DNA of 64,000 bases from Fibrobacter succinogenes (GCA_902762795.1 CACWPM010000012.1:140801-204800), one strand, 5' to 3'. Counted from the first letter of the stretch, positions 1 through 9,244 are shown. Notes: generated from the letters alone by a model not told the origin. Made by a program: numbers and translations.

Positions 1-179
1 ACAATACTTTATTCAAAGAAAAAAAAATTCCACAACAATTGCAGATTTTTCAATGATGATTACACGATTATATTTCAAATAAAGGATTTTAGGAGCAAGC
101 GTAATTTTTCCCGACGCTTTAACATTCTACTCAGCAATATTTATCTTCAATTTTTCTTCGGAATACCGATTCTAAAATT
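1..179. other. A+T-rich left-edge intergenic sequence, no gene seen
   Basis: This stretch lies downstream of the RelA/SpoT-like gene. It is A+T rich, and neither a convincing ORF nor a GC-rich hairpin was seen. Confidence 0.4.
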
Positions 180-1166
180 CTAATCAATCAGATCGTTCTG
201 GAACCTTGACAGGTGTTCAAACGGCAAGATTTGCCGGCCTCTGAACAGCCCGCAGCCATCGTTAATCAGTTGGTTGTTGATGGCCTTGAACATATTCACG
301 TCAATTTTCGCAAGTTCGAGTTCCTGTAACTTTGTCAAGCGTTCATACGCCTCGTCAAAGTAAACGCATTCGCCACTTGGAATTTGGTCGTGCTTGGTAC
401 GTCTTGTCTCCTGCGTTTTTTCGTAGCCGAAGTGGTTAGCATCGCCAATTTCTGCAAAATCGTCCATGTCTTTGGTGCGGAGCTGCACCTCCGTATAGCA
501 ACGTGCAAGATTGTCGTAAAATGTTATATGCAACGACTGGTAACCCGAACTCCTGGGAGTAGCCACCGAGTCATGATAATACGGTTGGACAGTCTCTTTA
601 AGCAGGTCACAGTGTCCGCCGTCCGCATGCTTGGAAATTTCTGGAGTAAACCCGCGCTCTTCCAAGAACTCGGGCAAGACGTTTGCAATGTCATACAAGT
701 ATTTCCGTTCGACTTCGCTCCGTTCTTCGCCTTTTTTTATATGGCAAACGGGCATCGAAATCACAATACGGTAAGCGATCAGGTCGCGGAAATTCAGCTT
801 ACTTTTAATTTCGGCTTCGGACGGAAACTTTCCATTTTTCTGGTAATAGTTGTACACAAATTCAAGGATATATCCGTTGAATTTTTCTTCGGCCCGGACA
901 AGCGACTTTATACGCCCTTTAAAGGTAAATGCAAGGAAGGGATATTCCCTTGTCATGTACTTGTAGAACTCTTTGATTCTTTGGGACTGCGATGTCAAGA
1001 AGTCGTTGTGCTCCAGCAATTCAATAATCTGTATCAGAAAATTTGAATGTGCGAGATCAATGCTATTTCGCGTTCCTTTCGCACTGTTTCTAAGGTCATT
1101 TGAATACTGATGCAAAATTTTCAGCACTGTATTCCCGGAAAACAGGTAATCGTTCAAAGAGATCAT
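180..1166 (-). CDS. Stand-alone RelA/SpoT-type (p)ppGpp synthetase-like protein
   Basis: The protein is about 328 aa. It carries RelA/SpoT synthetase-domain landmarks: RDLIAYRIV (about residues 127-135), GYQSLHITF (208-216), EVQLRT (226-231) and AEIGDANHFGYE (238-249), the last matching the conserved substrate-pocket block of the family. There is no HD hydrolase, TGS or ACT domain, so it resembles a small alarmone synthetase with an extra alpha-helical N-terminus of about 90 residues. The family transfers pyrophosphate from ATP to GTP/GDP; activity here is inferred. The start at 1166 is preferred over an ATG 11 codons upstream because a GGGAGG ribosome-binding site lies 7 nt before it. It is monocistronic, reading toward the left window edge. 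Confidence 0.82.
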   Translation of the reverse strand: MISLNDYLFSGNTVLKILHQYSNDLRNSAKGTRNSIDLAHSNFLIQIIELLEHNDFLTSQSQRIKEFYKYMTREYPFLAFTFKGRIKSLVRAEEKFNGYILEFVYNYYQKNGKFPSEAEIKSKLNFRDLIAYRIVISMPVCHIKKGEERSEVERKYLYDIANVLPEFLEERGFTPEISKHADGGHCDLLKETVQPYYHDSVATPRSSGYQSLHITFYDNLARCYTEVQLRTKDMDDFAEIGDANHFGYEKTQETRRTKHDQIPSGECVYFDEAYERLTKLQELELAKIDVNMFKAINNQLINDGCGLFRGRQILPFEHLSRFQNDLID

Positions 1167-1368
1167 CTTGCGCCTCCCGAAGTCATTTATTGACGACATA
1201 CACGAAGTAATATAACAAAAGCATTTGCGATTTCTCGCAAAATAAAGTAAATTATAAAAAATATTTTTTTTGCATATTCAAAATATTACGCATAGTGTAA
1301 AAGAAGATTTCAAAAAATGTAACGTTTTACAAGAGATGGTCATTTAAGAACATTTAGGATAAACTTTT

Positions 1369-1611
1369 ATGGATAATAGAGAACTTAAAATTCACGGTAT
1401 CTACAGGCACTTCAAAAACCGCTACTACATCGTCGAAGGAGTTGCAAAGCATTCCGAGACCGAAGAGGAATACGTCATTTACCGCGCTCTTTATGGCGAC
1501 AATACGGTTTGGCTCCGCGAAAAATCCATGTTCTTAAGCGAAGTCGATCACGAAAAATATCCGGACATCAAGCAAAAATACCGTTTCGAATTTATCGACT
1601 TTGGCAAGTAA
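1369..1611 (+). CDS. DUF1653 family small protein
   Basis: The product is 80 aa. It matches the DUF1653 pattern: [11 protein letters not shown] near the start, then [17 protein letters not shown] in the middle, then a [12 protein letters not shown] segment and a final RF. The family is a widespread small beta-rich protein of unknown function; nothing in the context identifies a role. It is preceded by a long A+T-rich region (1200-1368) that probably holds divergent promoters for this gene and the alarmone synthetase. The next gene on the same strand begins 59 nt downstream and could be cotranscribed. Confidence 0.8.
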   Translation: MDNRELKIHGIYRHFKNRYYIVEGVAKHSETEEEYVIYRALYGDNTVWLREKSMFLSEVDHEKYPDIKQKYRFEFIDFGK

Positions 1612-1670
1612 AAGAACTAATCTTTTTTGAAAAAAAAATCACTTTACAAAAAAAAGTTTATATTATTTTC

Positions 1671-2441
1671 ATGAAAAAGAAAACTCTCATTACTTTACTT
1701 TTAACCGTCATCAGTATTCTCATGGTAACATTCTTCGTGAGAGACTGGCTCGTATTTTACAACTGTGGTGCCGTCGAGCAGTGCCTTGTCGAAAGTAGCA
1801 ATTACCAGAACATTGCCAAGTTCGCGGTAACCGCCATCATGACGGTCATCGTATTTTTCATTGGAAAAAACTGCCTTTGCAGGCGCGACCGCAACTTTTT
1901 GCAAGCGGGTTTCGCGATGGCGCTGTGTGCAGATTTCTGCTTAAAGATTTTGCACAATTATTCGCATTTCCTAAATCACCGCGGCGATTACACTTTGCTC
2001 GGCATCTGCTTTTTCATGGTGGTCCAAGCACTATTCATTTACCGACACACGCGTACGAGCGACACAGACAATAGTTCACCCTGGATTCTCTGCATACCAT
2101 TTGCGGTCATGTTCATCACGAACGCACTTCACCTGTTCCGAATTTTCGAAGGGCCGACGGTCCCGATTATCGCAACTTATGCAGCATTTCTCTTCTGTTC
2201 ACTCGCAGTCGCCTGCAAAGTTCCGAAGAAGGGCTACTTCCCCACGAAGAACGCAAGGAACATCAAGCGCGGCATGATACTATTCGTCTGCTGCGATGTA
2301 TGCGTGGGCATTTCACTTGCAACCGGCGATGACCACAGCGTTCAAGAAATTGTGGCAACCGTTGCCAATAACTTTGTATGGTATTTCTACACGCCGGCCC
2401 TGATTTTACTTGGGCTCAGCGGGTATAAAAGGAAAGAGTAA
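1671..2441 (+). CDS. Multi-pass membrane protein, YhhN/lysoplasmalogenase-like
   Basis: The product is about 256 aa, starting at the ATG of MKKKTLIT; a longer in-frame ORF upstream overlaps the DUF1653 gene and is less likely. There are about eight hydrophobic segments. The arrangement ALCADFCLKIL, then a GDYTLLGICFFMVVQALFIY-like helix, then a late GMILFVCCDVCVG helix and a final FYTPALILLGLS helix resembles the YhhN family, whose characterised members hydrolyse the vinyl-ether bond of lysoplasmalogen. The similarity is topological and motif-like only, so substrate is inferred. It converges with the GH16 gene; the 72-nt gap has a repeat-like inverted element. Confidence 0.55.
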   Translation: MKKKTLITLLLTVISILMVTFFVRDWLVFYNCGAVEQCLVESSNYQNIAKFAVTAIMTVIVFFIGKNCLCRRDRNFLQAGFAMALCADFCLKILHNYSHFLNHRGDYTLLGICFFMVVQALFIYRHTRTSDTDNSSPWILCIPFAVMFITNALHLFRIFEGPTVPIIATYAAFLFCSLAVACKVPKKGYFPTKNARNIKRGMILFVCCDVCVGISLATGDDHSVQEIVATVANNFVWYFYTPALILLGLSGYKRKE

Positions 2442-2464
2442 TTTCTTACGAAATGGAAAAGCCC

Positions 2465-2511
2465 GCTTCCTTCGACTGTCGCTCAGCGCAGGCTCTGACG
2501 GGCATGACATT
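2465..2511. repeat. REP-like dispersed repeat between convergent genes
   Basis: The segment reads GCCCGCTTCCTTCGACTG, continues through CGCTCAGC, and ends CTGACGGGCATGAC. The outer GCCCG and CGGGC arms are complementary. It looks like the common bacterial intergenic repeat built on 'CTTCGAC..GCTCAG' and may act as a bidirectional terminator. Confidence 0.4.
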
Positions 2512-2513
2512 TT

Positions 2514-3956
2514 TTACTTTTGTAAACGACCTTTGAAATCGTATTTTCGGACTTCGCGAGGTTCCTTTAAAGAGCCTTCGCGTTGCGATGATTCTCCAAA
2601 AGTGACATACAACATTCCGTTTTTGCGATAGACTCTGCTACCGTAAACATGAGCAGATGAACGCACTTCGCCCTTGAGCGAAGTCGTCGTATCCTTTGTC
2701 GGAATTTTTTCATCGGGTTTGAGCAAACGCCATACTTGATACCATGGCCAATCATCACTCCAACTTTGCACAACACGCTCGCCATCAGTAGTTGCACGCA
2801 AATAATGCCCACTGTTCTGCATTTTCATGCGAACAACATTGCCTTCGTAACCGGATTGTTTTTCCAACGCAATTTTTTGATGAGCTCCGCCATTCCACTT
2901 GTACAGTCCCGCAGAAGCTCCCGCATCTGTCTTTTCATTCGGAATTTCCACGACCACGTCACCGAAGTTGATTCGGTACGCAGAGCCCGAAAGCGGTGTA
3001 ACGGTCGCAATAGCGTTATTGCCCTTGCAGTCGCCAAGCGCAAGTTTATTATCGGCAGTCTTGACCATGCAAGTTCCGAAGTTCATAGAGAAAATACGTA
3101 CAGTATCAGGCTTTGCCGGTTTCGCCTGCCACACGCGCACCCAGTCCGCTTCAAAATACGCAGGCTTGTCCGCCGTGATTTCAATGTCATCGCCCGCCCA
3201 GCCACCAATCGCCAAATTCACGATAATGTACTGAGCAGAAAGTTGCTTGATTTCTGTTGGACGGTTGTAACTAGCAAATTTTTTATCGTCAAAATAAAAA
3301 CTCAAAGTACTCTCGTCCCATTCCACTGCATACGTGTGGAAACCCGCAGAACGGTCAACATTGTCGTCCTTATGCCCGCCAAAGGAAGCTTCGTGATCCC
3401 ACGCCGAGCCATGACTGTTATACCAACTCGGATCGGTGTAATGCAAATAGTAGTGGTGTTGCTTGCGCGATGCGGGGATTTCCAAAATGTCAATCTCCGG
3501 AGGCCAACCATCTTGCAACGTCCAGAACGCAGGCCAAGTTCCTTTTTGCCAAGGAGCTTTGAAGCGACCTTCGATATAGCCGTACTTGACTTCGAATTTT
3601 CCCTTCGTGTCAATCGCACCCGAGGTGTAGTCTACCGGAATTTCCTTGTTGTTGAATTTCGCCTTAGACCTATCTCCCGTTGCTTTGGGGTGCTTTTTCT
3701 TTTCGCCCTTGAGCTTGAGCGTGCCATCGGAGACAATCACGTTTTCTTCGGCACAATAGGCACGGTGATTATGCGTCGGTCCCCAGTTGTACGTTGGGTT
3801 CCACTTTTTCTTATCGAGACTCGTACCATCGAAATTATCTTCAAAAACAAGATCCCATCCAGATAAATTTCCCGGTGGATCAGCAAAGGCTAAAGATGCT
3901 AAAAATAAAACAATAGAATGCTTTGCGACGCTCGCAATGACGTGATTCTTTTTCAT
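2514..3956 (-). CDS. Secreted glycoside hydrolase family 16 (laminarinase/beta-glucanase-like)
   Basis: The product is about 480 aa. A signal peptide (about residues 1-25, ending LASLAFA) is followed by a GH16 domain (about 28-280) with WDLVFEDNFDG, a substrate cleft, and catalytic EIDILE (E154, D156, E159). The ExDxxE spacing with a beta-bulge is typical of endo-1,3-beta-glucanases rather than lichenases. Residues 285-415 look like a ricin-type beta-trefoil or similar carbohydrate-binding region (LALGDCKGN, HYLRATTDG). The tail ends VRKYDFKGRLQK, reminiscent of the sorting tails of Fibrobacter/Bacteroidota secreted enzymes. ATG 3956 is chosen because a GGAAG site precedes it; a TTG four codons upstream is less likely. 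The signal-peptide codons coincide with a REP-like repeat (see separate entry). Confidence 0.85.
   Translation of the reverse strand: MKKNHVIASVAKHSIVLFLASLAFADPPGNLSGWDLVFEDNFDGTSLDKKKWNPTYNWGPTHNHRAYCAEENVIVSDGTLKLKGEKKKHPKATGDRSKAKFNNKEIPVDYTSGAIDTKGKFEVKYGYIEGRFKAPWQKGTWPAFWTLQDGWPPEIDILEIPASRKQHHYYLHYTDPSWYNSHGSAWDHEASFGGHKDDNVDRSAGFHTYAVEWDESTLSFYFDDKKFASYNRPTEIKQLSAQYIIVNLAIGGWAGDDIEITADKPAYFEADWVRVWQAKPAKPDTVRIFSMNFGTCMVKTADNKLALGDCKGNNAIATVTPLSGSAYRINFGDVVVEIPNEKTDAGASAGLYKWNGGAHQKIALEKQSGYEGNVVRMKMQNSGHYLRATTDGERVVQSWSDDWPWYQVWRLLKPDEKIPTKDTTTSLKGEVRSSAHVYGSRVYRKNGMLYVTFGESSQREGSLKEPREVRKYDFKGRLQK
3911..3948 (-). repeat. REP-like repeat inside the GH16 signal-peptide codons
   Basis: On the minus strand the sequence reads CGTCATTGCGAGCGTCGCAA followed by AGCATTCTATTG. 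This closely resembles the intergenic repeat at 22471-22516 (CTCGTCATTGCGAG ... GAAGCAATCTAT). It encodes residues HVIASVAKHSIVL of the signal peptide. Confidence 0.65.
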
Positions 3957-4112
3957 ATCCACTTCCAATCCTTACCCACAACAATTTACAAAAGCATGCC
4001 ACCACCAAAAAGCAACATAAAAAGGCCGCAGGTTCTATAAATATACCTTCAGCATGTCGATAAGCCTAGTTAAAAGTTGTAAAAAAGTCCCCAAGAGCGG
4101 GATTTTAACGAT

Positions 4113-5528
4113 TTACCGGGAGTTCATCACATGACGCCGCCATTTTCCGCTCTTCCAACGGCGCCAAAAGATTAGCGGAGCCGTGCTATAGACCGCAACC
4201 ACGGCAATCCAGGCATAATGGGCCGGGAGATGGAAAATGTAAGCAACGACGTACAAGGCTATTGCCACAAACCAATTCATGATACCGCAGGCAAACATCA
4301 CCCAAACGGTATCGCCCGCCCCACGAAGCGCCCCCGCATAGATTACGAGCAAAACTTCGACAAAGATGTAGAACGTCGCTATCCGCAGCATAAAGATGCT
4401 CATCGGGCGCGCCGCATCAAAAATCGCAAGAGCACTTTCCGTTGCCTCAGCCACATCAGGCTTGAAAATATCCGTCAAAACGCCAGGCAAAAAGATGAAG
4501 AAAATTCCCATCACCAAGGAATAACCCCAGCCAAGCTTAAGCCCGGAATAAGTCGAACGCGTTGCCGCAGCGCCATCTTTCACGCCCACGTAACGCCCCA
4601 CCAAACTCGTAGACGCCACTTCCAGCCCCATCAGCGGAACATACGCCACCAAATCCCAGTTGAACATAATCGAAGAAGCTGTCGCCGACTCCGGCCCAAG
4701 CGCATGGAACATCAAAATCAGCAACTGAAACGCCGTCATGTTCAGGAACATTTCGATGCCAGACGGAATACCCTTTTGCAAAAGTTCGCGCGTCAAAGGC
4801 CAGCTAAACGCAAACGCATACCGCGTGCGGAACCGGGCATGACACTCCTTGCCAAAAAACTTCGCAAACAGAATAACCGTAGAAACGACATTGCCGATGA
4901 GCGTGCCATAAGCGGCTCCCGCAACACCCATCGCAGGAATAGGACCGCACCCGTAAATAAGGATAAAGTTGCAGGCGACGTTCACAAGCATCCCGACAAA
5001 CGCAGCCTTCATCACGATCTTGGTTTCGCCAATACCGCTAAAGAAGCACGGTGCCGCATTGCGCAACAAGTTGATTACGCCACCGAACATCAGGATGTTA
5101 AAATACGTCTTCTGGTATTCGAGCTGGTCCGTCGGTAAATGCTCCAGCCCAAACGCCAAATGCCCCAGCGGAATAGTGAGGTACAAAAGCGGCACTGAAA
5201 TCAGCGACAAATACACCGACTGCATGAATACACGGGCACAATCCCAACGTTTCTTGCCACCCAAACGTTGCGCCACCATCGCCGTCGTGTAGCTAATAGC
5301 TCCCGTAAAAAACATCGTGAGCGCAAGCTGCACCGCCCCAGCCCCAAGCGCCGCATTCATTTCGGCAGGGCCAAGCTTCGAGAGGAACAAGCGGTCGATG
5401 AACGTCATGAACGTATCAAACGACATCGACAAAAGCATCGGAAGCGCCACCACGAGCACATCCTTCACGTCCCCGTTCTTCTTGAATTTCGAAGGTTTAA
5501 AGAATTTGTTTAATAAAACATCGACCAT
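4113..5528 (-). CDS. MATE family efflux transporter
   Basis: The product is 471 aa, typical for MATE/DinF/NorM exporters, with about 12 hydrophobic segments in two similar halves. Family features include the N-terminal ALPMLLSMSFDTFMTFIDRLF helix and repeated Gly/Pro-rich membrane segments such as GVAGAAYGTLIGN. The family exports drugs or metabolites in exchange for Na+ or H+ across the inner membrane; the substrate is not predictable. The start is weakly defined: no clear ribosome-binding site precedes ATG 5528. It is followed on the same strand by a 156-nt spacer before the GH16 gene and preceded by the aminotransferase gene 55 nt upstream, so an operon with the aminotransferase is possible. 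Confidence 0.88.
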   Translation of the reverse strand: MVDVLLNKFFKPSKFKKNGDVKDVLVVALPMLLSMSFDTFMTFIDRLFLSKLGPAEMNAALGAGAVQLALTMFFTGAISYTTAMVAQRLGGKKRWDCARVFMQSVYLSLISVPLLYLTIPLGHLAFGLEHLPTDQLEYQKTYFNILMFGGVINLLRNAAPCFFSGIGETKIVMKAAFVGMLVNVACNFILIYGCGPIPAMGVAGAAYGTLIGNVVSTVILFAKFFGKECHARFRTRYAFAFSWPLTRELLQKGIPSGIEMFLNMTAFQLLILMFHALGPESATASSIMFNWDLVAYVPLMGLEVASTSLVGRYVGVKDGAAATRSTYSGLKLGWGYSLVMGIFFIFLPGVLTDIFKPDVAEATESALAIFDAARPMSIFMLRIATFYIFVEVLLVIYAGALRGAGDTVWVMFACGIMNWFVAIALYVVAYIFHLPAHYAWIAVVAVYSTAPLIFWRRWKSGKWRRHVMNSR

Positions 5529-5582
5529 AGCTTGGCAAAGATAGAAAAATCAAAGGCCGCGCGACAGCCAAAAAACAAAGAA

Positions 5583-6809
5583 CTATCGTTTTAGTTTGCG
5601 CAAATTTTCCAAGCGGTTGAGCGCTTCGTAAAGCGTTTCGTCTTTCTTTGCGAAGTGAAGGCGCACAAGATGATCCACCGGCTCGCGGAAAAAGCTCGAG
5701 CCCGGAACGGCCGCGACGCCCACTTTCTGCGCCATATCGATGCAGAACTGTTCATCGGGCAATGTGCCGACCGCGCATTTCACATCACTACAAGATTCGC
5801 GCACTCCGCCAACATTGCGATGACCGTATCCGAACTCGCTAATATCGATCAGTACAAAATAAGCGCCTTGCGGTTCCGTAAAACGCAAACCGAGATTACG
5901 CAATCCGTTCGTAAACAAATCCTTCATGTGCGTGTAATGCGCCTGTAAACCCGCATAATACGAGTCATCAAAACGGAGCGCCGTCACCGCCGCCTCCATC
6001 AACGGAGCCGCAGCACCCACCGTCAAAAAATCATGAACTTTCTTAATGCGCTCCATAACCGGCTCCGCCGCAAGCACATAGCCCAAGCGCCAGCCCGTTA
6101 TCGAGTACGTCTTGCTCAAACTGCTACATTCAATCGTACGTTCGAACATTCCCGGAAGCGTCGCAATGTACGTATGGCGATGCGGAGCGTAAATGATATG
6201 CTCGTAAACTTCATCCGTAATCACATACAAGTCGTACTTGACCGCAAGCGTTGCAATAATTGAAAGTTCTTCGTGCGTAAAGACCTTACCGCTCGGATTT
6301 GCCGGATTGCAAAGCACAAGCGCCTTCACGCCCGGTTGCGCCATCGCGCTTTCGAGCACGTCCGCATCGAAACTCAAGTCCACCGGCGAAAGCGGCACGT
6401 AAACCGGAGTCGCCCCGCACAAAATCGTATCCGCAGAATAGTTCTCGTAAAACGGCGAGAACAGCACCACCTTATCACCCGGATTGCAGACCGACATCAT
6501 CGATGCCATCATCGCTTCAGTACTGCCGCATGTGATGACAATCTCTTTTTGCGGATCGTAACGCAATCCACTAAAATGGAACTGCTTACCGCTCAGCGCT
6601 TCGCGGAAATTCTGCGCGCCAAATGTAATCGCATACTGGTGCGGGCCCGTCAAAGCCACTTCCGAAAGACGTTTCGTGAGCGCCTCCGGCGGGTCAAAAT
6701 CAGGGAAGCCCTGCGACAAATTAATTGCCCCGCAAGCATTGGCAATACGGGTCATTCGGCGGATGACAGAATCGGTAAAAGTTTCGGTACGTTTACTTAA
6801 CGGTTGCAT
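5583..6809 (-). CDS. PLP-dependent class I/II aminotransferase
   Basis: The product is about 408 aa. It is a fold-type I aminotransferase of the kynurenine/methionine-aminotransferase group: INLSQGFPDFDPP near the start, GSTEAMMA for phosphate binding, LCNPANPSGKVF, ITDEVYEHIIY with the PLP-contacting Asp, and SSLSKTYSITGWRLGY with the Schiff-base lysine. Near the C-terminus GAYFVLIDISEFG is also typical. The amino-acid substrate cannot be assigned. A GTG 24 codons upstream is in frame, but family members begin close to the KRTETFTDSVIRRM segment, so ATG 6809 is preferred. It lies between pth and the MATE gene on the same strand. Confidence 0.87.
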   Translation of the reverse strand: MQPLSKRTETFTDSVIRRMTRIANACGAINLSQGFPDFDPPEALTKRLSEVALTGPHQYAITFGAQNFREALSGKQFHFSGLRYDPQKEIVITCGSTEAMMASMMSVCNPGDKVVLFSPFYENYSADTILCGATPVYVPLSPVDLSFDADVLESAMAQPGVKALVLCNPANPSGKVFTHEELSIIATLAVKYDLYVITDEVYEHIIYAPHRHTYIATLPGMFERTIECSSLSKTYSITGWRLGYVLAAEPVMERIKKVHDFLTVGAAAPLMEAAVTALRFDDSYYAGLQAHYTHMKDLFTNGLRNLGLRFTEPQGAYFVLIDISEFGYGHRNVGGVRESCSDVKCAVGTLPDEQFCIDMAQKVGVAAVPGSSFFREPVDHLVRLHFAKKDETLYEALNRLENLRKLKR

Positions 6810-6908
6810 GGCGATGGAATTTAGAAAATTCACTCGACAGAAAAGCAGGTCGTTCACACGGCCTGCCGTTTTTATAAACACTCAAAGGGAGTTCTAAAAT
6901 TGCATCGG

Positions 6909-7463
6909 CTACTTTCCGTTGTAACGCTCCATGCATTTTTCAATGCCGAACTTAAAATAGCATTCCACAAGAGCAGGGACTTTCGAAATAGCCTCGTCAA
7001 ATTTCGGGCGGTCTTCAGGCGGAAACTTTGCCAAAACCCAGTTGCTGAGTTCGAATTTCGGAGGGCATTTACCCACACCAAACCGGATGCGGGGAAACTT
7101 GTCGCCCACATGTTCAATAATGTTCCGAAGTCCGTTCTGTCCACCATGACTGCCATTTGCACGGCAACGGATACGGCCTACATCCAAATTAACATCGTCA
7201 CTGAACACAAGCAAGTGATCAACCTTGACTTTATACCAAGTCATAAGAGCCTGCACCGCTTCGCCAGACAAATTCATATATGTCTGCGGTTTCACAAGCA
7301 AGCATTCCTCGCCCGCGATATTCACCTTCATGGTAAGAGCCTTGTGCTCCGATTTCCAATCCTTACTTGGATCCGCTAGTTTTTCAACGGCCATAAACCC
7401 CGCATTGTGATGCGTATTCGAATACTGAGAACCAGGATTACCAAGACCGACGATCAGATACAT
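6909..7463 (-). CDS. pth: Peptidyl-tRNA hydrolase
   Basis: The product is 184 aa, the normal length for bacterial Pth. It starts MYLIVGLGNPG, and Asn at GLGNPG, His at NTHHNAGF and Asp at VFSDDVNLDVG correspond to the catalytic and substrate-binding residues; GSHGGQNGLRNI is also diagnostic. It cleaves the ester bond of peptidyl-tRNA released from stalled ribosomes in the cytoplasm. rplY (L25) lies about 2 kb upstream on the same strand; these two genes are adjacent in many bacteria, but here a thioredoxin and two lipoprotein genes separate them. A short hairpin terminator at 7492-7512 separates it from the thioredoxin gene upstream. Confidence 0.96.
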   Translation of the reverse strand: MYLIVGLGNPGSQYSNTHHNAGFMAVEKLADPSKDWKSEHKALTMKVNIAGEECLLVKPQTYMNLSGEAVQALMTWYKVKVDHLLVFSDDVNLDVGRIRCRANGSHGGQNGLRNIIEHVGDKFPRIRFGVGKCPPKFELSNWVLAKFPPEDRPKFDEAISKVPALVECYFKFGIEKCMERYNGK

Positions 7464-7484
7464 AATAAACTCGCATAAATATTT

Positions 7485-7512
7485 AAAGAAGATTCCCGAT
7501 TAAATCGGGAAT
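7485..7512 (-). terminator. Rho-independent terminator after the thioredoxin-like gene
   Basis: There is a near-perfect palindrome, ATTCCCGATT-A-AATCGGGAAT (7492-7512). Read on the minus strand it follows the stop of the thioredoxin gene and is followed by CTTCTTT. Confidence 0.6.
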
Positions 7513-7532
7513 AACATTTTTAGGGTATACAT

Positions 7533-8102
7533 TTACTTTGTCCAAAGAACTTGTGGCCAATCGGCGCCTTCTTCGCCCAACATGAACAGCGGCTTCAAAT
7601 TTTTGTTCAAGACAATCGTACGCGGCAAGCTGATATCTTCGCCCTCCTTTACAAGACCGAAGCCTTCAGTGAGGCGCTTGAACGGATCGTTCACGACAAT
7701 AAATTTAGACGCATTGATCTTTTCGATCCAGCTTTTGACAAGTTTTTCATCGCGTTCACCAATGTTCACAAGCACGATCGAGACATTATTTTTCTGAAGT
7801 TCATCAAAATTTTCGACCAAGCGCTTGATCCCCGCCCTGCATGGGATGCACCACGTAGCAAAATAGACTAGCGCTGTACGATTATTCTTTTCAGCAAGTT
7901 TTGCCAAATGCGACCGTGTAAACGGAGCCGCATTTTCAGTAAATTCACGAACAGCAAACCACGGAAGCGAATCAGAAATCGCCGAAGGCAAATCCATTTT
8001 GCGAGACTTGTCTAATTTACTCGCAGTAGCCGCAAATGCAGACATCGCACAAAACGAAAGCGCCAAGACAGTTACAGATATACAAGACAAAAAGCGAATC
8101 AT
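7533..8102 (-). CDS. Secreted TlpA/thioredoxin-like protein with CxxC
   Basis: The product is 189 aa. An N-terminal signal peptide (to about residue 25, ALSFCAMSAFAA) is followed by a thioredoxin fold with YFATWCIPCRAGIKRL, the active-site CIPC, at about residue 82. The LPRTIVLNKNLKPLF segment carries the cis-Pro expected of TlpA/ResA-type reductases. It probably acts as a periplasmic disulfide reductase or redox adaptor. Its ATG overlaps the stop of the upstream lipoprotein gene by 4 nt (ATGA), so the two are translationally coupled. The partner protein is not evident. Confidence 0.8.
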   Translation of the reverse strand: MIRFLSCISVTVLALSFCAMSAFAATASKLDKSRKMDLPSAISDSLPWFAVREFTENAAPFTRSHLAKLAEKNNRTALVYFATWCIPCRAGIKRLVENFDELQKNNVSIVLVNIGERDEKLVKSWIEKINASKFIVVNDPFKRLTEGFGLVKEGEDISLPRTIVLNKNLKPLFMLGEEGADWPQVLWTK

Positions 8103-9244
8103 TCAAGTCTCCACTTGTCAAGTTCTTGCGTCCATTCGTTGAACCAATCGCCTCTCGAAATATTGTCGTTCAATCGATTTTTTGCCTCGTTCACGTCGTA
8201 GCGACCGCTACCTTTAACTTTGGCATGAAGGCTAAAGTAATCTTCACCATCGCAATTCGAGCCCGTCAAATACAAATCCGTCGTACATGAAATACCAAGG
8301 CTGCCTTCGGAGCATGCGACAGGCGACACATCCAGCTTCAACAAAAGACCATTCACGCATTCTGCCGCCCGGACCGGATACTTTACCGAAAGGCGTTCGA
8401 ACACGGCGCGGCGCTGTTGTTGAACAGACTGATCAAAATCATCCACCTTGTAATAGAATGCATATTGCGCACGGAACGCATTGTAATTCTGTTGACCCAA
8501 ATCAAGCGCCCCTTTTACCTTATTTTCAAAATTCACGCCAAGCCCAGCAAGGAGAGCAACATCCAATTGCATTCTCGCATACATTTCCTGCGCCGCCTTG
8601 AACGCATTGTTCTTTATGACCGGATGCTTTTGTTCCTCGAAAATCTTGAGGGCAAGCGTCACGGAATCCTGCAAAAGATTAGCCTCGTTAAGAAACGGTT
8701 TCGCAGCATCGGATTTGGACATGCAAGCCACTACACCATATTTACCGGCACCGGTCAACGTCGCAACAGGTTTTGCGTCCTGAGCATTCCGCAACTGCGT
8801 AAACACTTGCGTGTTAGCCTCGAACGAAGATTCTATCGTTTCCCTGCCAAAAGCGTCCACATTCGATTTGCGTGTTTCATCCGTCTTCGCCACGACGACA
8901 GACTGGATCTTCGCTGCAATATCCTTTTGCGCGATTACAAGCGCCGAATTCGGATCATCAGCAATTCCCTGACCACGCAGGTCATCCGCATTCGGACAAA
9001 CGTAAGGATTCAGCATTCCAGCCAAAGAAACGTGAGATTCTTCGGCCGTCCCCACTTGCGGATGCGAAAGTGTTGTTTCCGGTACATTTTTTACAGCCGA
9101 TCCAGAATCTTGCTCGTTATAGGCCTGCGATGCTTTCGCGCGGATTGCTTCAGCATCAGCACCGCGTTCGGCGGTCGACGTGGAACCAGCACAACCTAAT
9201 AGAGAAACAAGACAGCCACAGAATAGAAATTTTATAGAATTCAT
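8099..9244 (-). CDS. Envelope lipoprotein with an LPP20-like region
   Basis: The product is 381 aa. It starts with a lipoprotein signal (FCGCLVSLLGCAGS, lipidated Cys about residue 18). A region around residues 75-180 (NPYVCPNADDLRG, then SALVIAQKDIAAKIQSVV and TGAGKYGVVAC) resembles the LPP20/FlgT-N type domain, in which an alternating A-x-x-A helix is followed by a sheet. The C-terminal half is helical and ends with a Cys-containing beta segment. The function is unknown. It is coupled to the downstream thioredoxin gene by a 4-nt overlap, and its several Cys residues make it a plausible redox client. A short related lipoprotein gene lies just upstream. Confidence 0.65.
   Translation of the reverse strand: MNSIKFLFCGCLVSLLGCAGSTSTAERGADAEAIRAKASQAYNEQDSGSAVKNVPETTLSHPQVGTAEESHVSLAGMLNPYVCPNADDLRGQGIADDPNSALVIAQKDIAAKIQSVVVAKTDETRKSNVDAFGRETIESSFEANTQVFTQLRNAQDAKPVATLTGAGKYGVVACMSKSDAAKPFLNEANLLQDSVTLALKIFEEQKHPVIKNNAFKAAQEMYARMQLDVALLAGLGVNFENKVKGALDLGQQNYNAFRAQYAFYYKVDDFDQSVQQQRRAVFERLSVKYPVRAAECVNGLLLKLDVSPVACSEGSLGISCTTDLYLTGSNCDGEDYFSLHAKVKGSGRYDVNEAKNRLNDNISRGDWFNEWTQELDKWRLE

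Noticed and set aside
2410..2631. A 73-aa plus-strand ORF
   Set aside because: It spans the YhhN-like gene end and the antisense of the GH16 end; it is a by-product.
2736..3866. A 376-aa open frame on the plus strand
   Set aside because: It is antisense to the GH16 gene and has no recognisable domain.
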